Source of the DNA: Gottfriedia sp002574545 | GTDB lineage: Bacteria; Bacillota; Bacilli; Bacillales; Bacillaceae_G | NCBI GenBank assembly: GCA_052180195.1 | Contig: CP197469.1 | DNA length: 64,000 nt | Strand: one strand, 5' to 3' | Shown here: piece by piece, positions 60,281-64,000 of the stretch | Layout of the letters: each line of letters opens with the position of its first letter | How positions within the stretch are numbered: the first letter of the stretch is position 1 | Notes under the pieces: model-generated | Databases searched by the model: none | Told to the model about the DNA's origin: nothing | The model's input: only the letters and a program-made list of their open reading frames with translations | Made by a program: the position numbers and the translations under genes

Positions 60281-61168
60281 ATGAACAAAAATCGAAGACG
60301 ATACTCTCTCATATTTTCTATCTTTATTTTTTTTAGTGCATTTTTTAGTCAAAATATAAATAGTGAAGCAAGAACGACAAATTACGGCTATATTACTCAT
60401 CCGTTATTAATTTATTTTTTTGATGTAGGTCAAGGGGATAGCATGGTTATGATTTTACCAAATGGTAAGACGGTACTGATTGATGGAGGAGACGTGGAAC
60501 ATGGTGGAGTGGTTATAAAAAAACTTAGACGACTACATATAAATGAAATCGATCTCTTAGTCAGTACACATCCTGATATTGATCATATTGGTGGGTTATT
60601 AAAAGTAATGAATAGTGTTAAAATCACAAAAATCCTCGATAGTGGGAAAAAATATAATTCACATTCTTATTATTTATATAAGAAAGAAGCATATCAAAGG
60701 AATATTCCAATAAGTATTGCAAAGTTAAATGAAAAAATTATGCTTGACCCAAATGTCGATATCACGGTTTTAAATAGCGGGAAAAAATCGTATACAAATA
60801 ATAATAGTTCAATTGTATTGAAGGTAAAATATGATGACATTTCAATTTTATTAACTGGAGATATTGAAAGAAAAGCCGAACAAAGGTTAATTAAAAATGA
60901 GGATATCAATGCTCAAGTACTAAAAATTCCGCATCATGGATCATCAACATCAACTTCAGAAGCGTTTTTATTTGCAGTAAATCCTACAGTCGCAATTCTT
61001 TCATATGATAAATTTAATTTATTTGGTCATCCTCATCGTTCAGTAATGAAGAGGTTAAATCACCTAGGAATTAAGCAATATACAACGGACCAATTCGGAG
61101 ATATCGAATTATCAACAAATGGACATAAATTATATATTGAAAAAGAAGAAGTATTGGTAGATCCATGA
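60281..61168 (+). CDS. secreted metallo-beta-lactamase-fold hydrolase, ComEC C-terminal type
   Basis: A 295-residue exported protein: signal peptide about 1-31 (ending in SEA), then a metallo-beta-lactamase domain with FFDVGQGDSMVMILPNGKTVLIDGG, the metal motif STHPDIDHIGG, LLTGDIE and PHHGSSTSTSEAF. This is the stand-alone form of the domain fused to ComEC in competence, thought to act on DNA or phosphodiesters. Here it would act outside the cell. The predicted terminator (AAGAAGTAT at 61145 with the complement near 61173) uses the last codons of the gene. Confidence 0.88.
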   Translation: MNKNRRRYSLIFSIFIFFSAFFSQNINSEARTTNYGYITHPLLIYFFDVGQGDSMVMILPNGKTVLIDGGDVEHGGVVIKKLRRLHINEIDLLVSTHPDIDHIGGLLKVMNSVKITKILDSGKKYNSHSYYLYKKEAYQRNIPISIAKLNEKIMLDPNVDITVLNSGKKSYTNNNSSIVLKVKYDDISILLTGDIERKAEQRLIKNEDINAQVLKIPHHGSSTSTSEAFLFAVNPTVAILSYDKFNLFGHPHRSVMKRLNHLGIKQYTTDQFGDIELSTNGHKLYIEKEEVLVDP

Positions 61169-61188
61169 AGGACAAAAACCTATACTTC
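61145..61188 (+). terminator. terminator overlapping the end of the MBL-fold gene
   Basis: AAGAAGTAT-TGG (from 61145) pairs with CC-TATACTTCTT (to 61181), followed by TTTTTT. The left arm lies in codons of the gene. Confidence 0.65.
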
Positions 61189-61232
61189 TTTTTTTAGTCA
61201 AAAGTGATTTAATTTATTATTTTTGAATCAGT

Positions 61233-61265
61233 AGTATAGACAACTAGGAGTATATATCATAAAAT
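61233..61265 (+). promoter_or_regulatory. nagAB-nagR promoter with NagR operator
   Basis: AGTATAGACAACT (61233-61245) contains GTATAGAC, the GTnTAnAC signature, and matches the nagP operator on the opposite strand. As at nagP, the -35 TAGACA (61237-61242) is inside the operator; 17 bases later is a good -10, TAAAAT (61260-61265). No cre site is obvious. The leader is about 110 bases. Confidence 0.75.
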
Positions 61266-61382
61266 AGTTATGAAGAAATCAAGCTACTTATATAAATGAA
61301 TGTGAATGATGATTAAGTAAACACTACTTTCTATATTGGGGTATTGACGAAGACTTCTTAGACAAAGGAAAGAGGAGAGTAA

Positions 61383-62519
61383 ATGAAATCAATCATTAAT
61401 GTTAAAATTTACACAGGTAAAGAAGTAATTGAAAATGGCTATATTCGATACAATGAAAAAATTTCATCTCTTGGTCATATGAATGGTTATGAAAATGAAG
61501 GTGAAGAAATAATTGATGGAAAAGGGACAGTTATTATTCCTGGAATGATTGATGTCCATATTCATGGTGCATATGATGTCGATGCAATGGATGCTGATCC
61601 AAACTCAATGGTAAGGATGAGTAAAGAAATGATGAAGGAAGGGGTAACAACATTCTTCCCGACTACCATGACACAATCGAAAGAAAATATTAAAAATGCT
61701 TTAAAATCTTTAAATGAAGCAAAAAAACTTGGTGCTCATTTTGAATATATTCATTTAGAAGGACCGTTTGTTAATAAAAATAAAGCTGGAGCACAGCCAT
61801 TAGAATATATTATTAACCCTGACGTTGAACTATTTAAAGAGTGGCAAGAAGCTTCTGGTGGACTAATCAAATTAGTTACTTATGCACCTGAGGTTGAAGG
61901 TGCAATAGAGTTAGAAAAAGAGCTAGAGCGTACTAATGTAGTTGGCACAGTAGGTCACTCAGATGCAATTAGATCAGATTTTGAAGGTCGAAATATTTTC
62001 CACGCTACACATTTATACAACCAAATGAGACCTATGCATCATCGTGAAGCAGGGACTGTTGGACATGTATTACTTGATGAAAGAGTAATGGTAGAAGTGA
62101 TACCTGATGGAATTCATATTCATCCTGATATGGTAAAACTTGCTTATCGCCTAAAAGGTGCGAAGAAAATAAGCGTAATTACTGATGCGATGAGAGCAAA
62201 AGGGTTAGCTGAGGGCAAGTATGAATTAGGTGGACAACCTGTATTTGTAAAGGATAAAAGTGCAAGATTAGAAGACGGAACACTTGCGGGTAGTATTTTA
62301 AAAATGGATGATGCATTCAGAAACATTATGGCTTTTACCGGATGTAGTCCTGAAGAAGCAGTACAAATGACTTCAATAAACCAAGCTAATGAGTTTGGTC
62401 TTAAACATAAAGGAGCATTAGAACCAGGTAAAGACGCTGATTTTGTGCAAATGACTCCTGATTTCTTCGTTATTGATACAACTAGACAAGGTAAAAATAT
62501 GAATGAGGTGACTTTATGA
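61383..62519 (+). CDS. nagA: N-acetylglucosamine-6-phosphate deacetylase
   Basis: A 378-residue amidohydrolase that makes glucosamine 6-phosphate and acetate. The metal and active-site motifs are present: DVHIHGAYDVD near residue 58, HLEGPFVNKNKAGA (Glu ligand), VGHSDA, HATHLYNQMRPMHHREAG, and the catalytic Asp in SVITDAM. GAGGAGAG precedes the ATG. First gene of nagA-nagB-nagR; the nagB start overlaps its stop (ATGA). Confidence 0.95.
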   Translation: MKSIINVKIYTGKEVIENGYIRYNEKISSLGHMNGYENEGEEIIDGKGTVIIPGMIDVHIHGAYDVDAMDADPNSMVRMSKEMMKEGVTTFFPTTMTQSKENIKNALKSLNEAKKLGAHFEYIHLEGPFVNKNKAGAQPLEYIINPDVELFKEWQEASGGLIKLVTYAPEVEGAIELEKELERTNVVGTVGHSDAIRSDFEGRNIFHATHLYNQMRPMHHREAGTVGHVLLDERVMVEVIPDGIHIHPDMVKLAYRLKGAKKISVITDAMRAKGLAEGKYELGGQPVFVKDKSARLEDGTLAGSILKMDDAFRNIMAFTGCSPEEAVQMTSINQANEFGLKHKGALEPGKDADFVQMTPDFFVIDTTRQGKNMNEVTL

Positions 62520-63226
62520 ACGTAATCGTAGTAAAAAATGCAGAAGAAATATCAAAAGTAGCATATGAAAAAATGGTAAAGGCATTTGAAGGGAAAGAAG
62601 AATTCACTTTAGGATTGGCTACTGGTGGTTCTCCATTAGGTATTTATGAACTTTTCCGTATTCGTAAACCAGATGTATCACACGTCATTACTGTAAATCT
62701 TGATGAATATGTTGGACTTGCAGAAGATGATCAAACAAGCTACCACACATATATGGCAGAACAACTTTTTAATCATTTAAAATTTAAAGAAAACCATTTA
62801 CCAAATGGAAATACAAAAAATCTAGAAGAAGCTTGTAAAAATTATGAAGAATTACTACAAAAGCATCCTGTTGATTTACAACTATTAGGAATAGGTGAAA
62901 ATGGTCATATTGCATTTAATGAACCTGGGACACCATTTGATACACCTACTCATATTGTAGAACTTACTGAATCAACTCGTAACGCAAATAAAATTTATTT
63001 TGAGAACGAGGAAGATGTCCCTACACATGCAGTAACGATGGGAATTGGTTCAATTATGAGAGCAAAAGAAATCATTTTAGTAGCTTCAGGCATCAAAAAG
63101 GCTGAAGCAGTCAAGGAAATGTTAAATGGAAAATTAGATATTAACTGTCCTGCTACTGCACTCCAAAACCACAACAACGTAACAATTGTTGTTGATGAAG
63201 AAGCTTACTCACTTTGTCATAAATAA
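62516..63226 (+). CDS. nagB: glucosamine-6-phosphate deaminase
   Basis: A 236-residue enzyme converting glucosamine 6-phosphate to fructose 6-phosphate and ammonia. LATGGSPLGIYE, VNLDEYVGL (catalytic Asp), LGIGENGHIAFNEPG (catalytic His/Glu) and AVTMGIGSIM are present. It has the short form without the allosteric C-terminus of E. coli NagB. It overlaps nagA by four bases and nagR by one. Confidence 0.95.
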   Translation: MNVIVVKNAEEISKVAYEKMVKAFEGKEEFTLGLATGGSPLGIYELFRIRKPDVSHVITVNLDEYVGLAEDDQTSYHTYMAEQLFNHLKFKENHLPNGNTKNLEEACKNYEELLQKHPVDLQLLGIGENGHIAFNEPGTPFDTPTHIVELTESTRNANKIYFENEEDVPTHAVTMGIGSIMRAKEIILVASGIKKAEAVKEMLNGKLDINCPATALQNHNNVTIVVDEEAYSLCHK

Positions 63227-63963
63227 TGTTAAAACTAGATAAAAATTCACCGTTACCGATTTATTTCCAAATACAAGAAATTTTAAAGCTTAAAATTAAC
63301 TCAGGAGAATGGAAACCTGGTGAGCGAATTCCTTCTGAGCAAACATTGAGTGAGATGTTAAATGTAAGCAGGATGACAATAAGACAAGCATTAAACAATC
63401 TTGTAAAGGAATCATTAATAAGCCGGAAACGCGGAATTGGTACGTTTGTATCAGTAAAAGATGGAATTGAAGTTGAGGAATCATTAAAATCATTAAGGAG
63501 TTTTTCTGAGGACATTACATCCATAGGATTGACCCCTACTAATAAATTACTTGGCTTTTCGACAATTGAAGCTGATGAATACTTAGCAGAAGTGTTATCA
63601 ATTGAAAGTGGCTCTGAAATTTTTAAAATTGAAAGATGTCGCTTAGCAAATGAGCATCCCATTGCCATTGAAACAACGTACCTACCAAAAAAATTAGTAA
63701 ATCGAATTGATGAAAAAGTCCTAAATCATTCCTTATATGAATATTTTGAAGTTACATTAGGTTATTCAATTGAAAAAGCTACAAAATGGATTAAAGCATC
63801 TTTAATGACAGAAAAAGATTCATTAATCCTTGAGGTAGCAGAGGATTCTCCTGCACTTGAATTACACCAAGTAACGTTTATTAATGATGGAATCCCACTT
63901 GAATATGTAAGCTGTATTTACCGAGCTGATCGTTATCGTTTTACAATTGATATTGATCGTTAA
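63226..63963 (+). CDS. nagR: GntR-family repressor of GlcNAc utilisation (HutC subfamily)
   Basis: A 245-residue regulator (YvoA in B. subtilis). The winged-helix domain at 1-75 (IYFQIQEILKLKINSGEWKPGERIPSEQTLS, then VSRMTIRQALNNLVKESLISRKRGIGTFV) is followed by a UTRA effector domain binding phosphorylated amino sugars. It should bind the GTnTAnAC sites before nagP and nagA. Its ATG overlaps the nagB stop by one base. Confidence 0.93.
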   Translation: MLKLDKNSPLPIYFQIQEILKLKINSGEWKPGERIPSEQTLSEMLNVSRMTIRQALNNLVKESLISRKRGIGTFVSVKDGIEVEESLKSLRSFSEDITSIGLTPTNKLLGFSTIEADEYLAEVLSIESGSEIFKIERCRLANEHPIAIETTYLPKKLVNRIDEKVLNHSLYEYFEVTLGYSIEKATKWIKASLMTEKDSLILEVAEDSPALELHQVTFINDGIPLEYVSCIYRADRYRFTIDIDR

Positions 63964-63993
63964 AAGAGTGCTTTTTTAGCACTCTTTTTTCAT
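63962..63993 (+). terminator. terminator of nagAB-nagR
   Basis: AAAAGAGTGC (63962-63971) pairs with GCACTCTTTT (63979-63988), followed by TT; it begins at the nagR stop codon. Confidence 0.88.
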
Positions 63994-64000
63994 TTTTTAG

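Overview
The window is AT-rich, densely coded Bacillaceae chromosome. The bacterium is an aerobic, endospore-forming Firmicute: an alpha/beta-type small acid-soluble spore protein, a CotF-type coat protein, a Spo0E-like phosphatase and an orphan sporulation-type histidine kinase sit beside a menaquinol aa3 oxidase (qoxABCD) and a class IV polyhydroxyalkanoate locus laid out as in Bacillus megaterium (phaJ, phaP, phaQ opposite phaR, phaB, phaC). Strong AGGAGG-type ribosome sites and short U-tailed terminators fit the same group. The genus cannot be fixed from the sequence alone. No rRNA, tRNA, phage or CRISPR is seen.

Layout. 1-2.5 kb: a cut-off repeat protein, an ArsB-like permease and a DUF1904 protein. 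2.55-3.45 kb: a gene-poor stretch holding a near-perfect Fur box in front of a structured, C-rich, terminator-ended segment (candidate iron-regulated small RNA). 3.46-7.2 kb: qoxABCD. 7.3-10.3 kb: Nudix hydrolase and a catalase-peroxidase of clearly higher G+C. 10.4-11.1 kb: tandem array of a 52-base hairpin unit. 11.2-18.1 kb: Fsr-like exporter, AlkD glycosylase, D,D-carboxypeptidase, Pit phosphate transporter with its DUF47 partner, aldehyde dehydrogenase. 18.2-22 kb: potABCD polyamine importer. 22-24.2 kb: MarR regulator, an unknown gene, and a YitT membrane protein with a long, highly structured leader of unrecognised class. 24.2-28.6 kb: adhE behind two Rex boxes, pseudouridine synthase, cutC. 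28.7-31.2 kb: secreted CAP protein, a MITE-like remnant, an NAD-binding reductase. 31.3-31.85 kb: a second, different 52-base tandem array. 31.9-38 kb: nagP, a spore protein and the PHA locus. 38-46 kb: oxidoreductase, small conserved proteins, radical SAM enzyme, mtnB, regulators. 46-50 kb: M3 peptidase, a truncated RND-efflux remnant and small genes. 50-54.8 kb: nrdI-nrdE-nrdF behind paired NrdR boxes, and a quinone reductase. 54.8-61.2 kb: histidine kinase, DUF72 protein, BdbC, deoD, HAD hydrolase, secreted metallo-beta-lactamase-fold protein. 61.4-64 kb: nagA-nagB-nagR.

How parts work together. nagP imports and phosphorylates N-acetylglucosamine; nagA and nagB, 28 kb away, convert it to fructose 6-phosphate. 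Both promoters carry a GTnTAnAC operator (expected for NagR, encoded at the end of the window) in which the -35 hexamer is embedded, and nagP also has a consensus CcpA site. adhE with Rex boxes and qoxABCD are fermentative and respiratory routes for NADH. phaB and phaJ supply hydroxyacyl-CoA to the PhaC/PhaR synthase and PhaP coats the granule.

The most interesting unexplained structures are the yitT leader, the Fur-box RNA candidate, the two unrelated-looking arrays that share a period of 52 bases, a perfect 26-base palindrome before alkD, and an 18-base inverted repeat at the breakpoint of the RND remnant. All coordinates and motif matches were read by eye; no searches or folding were run.
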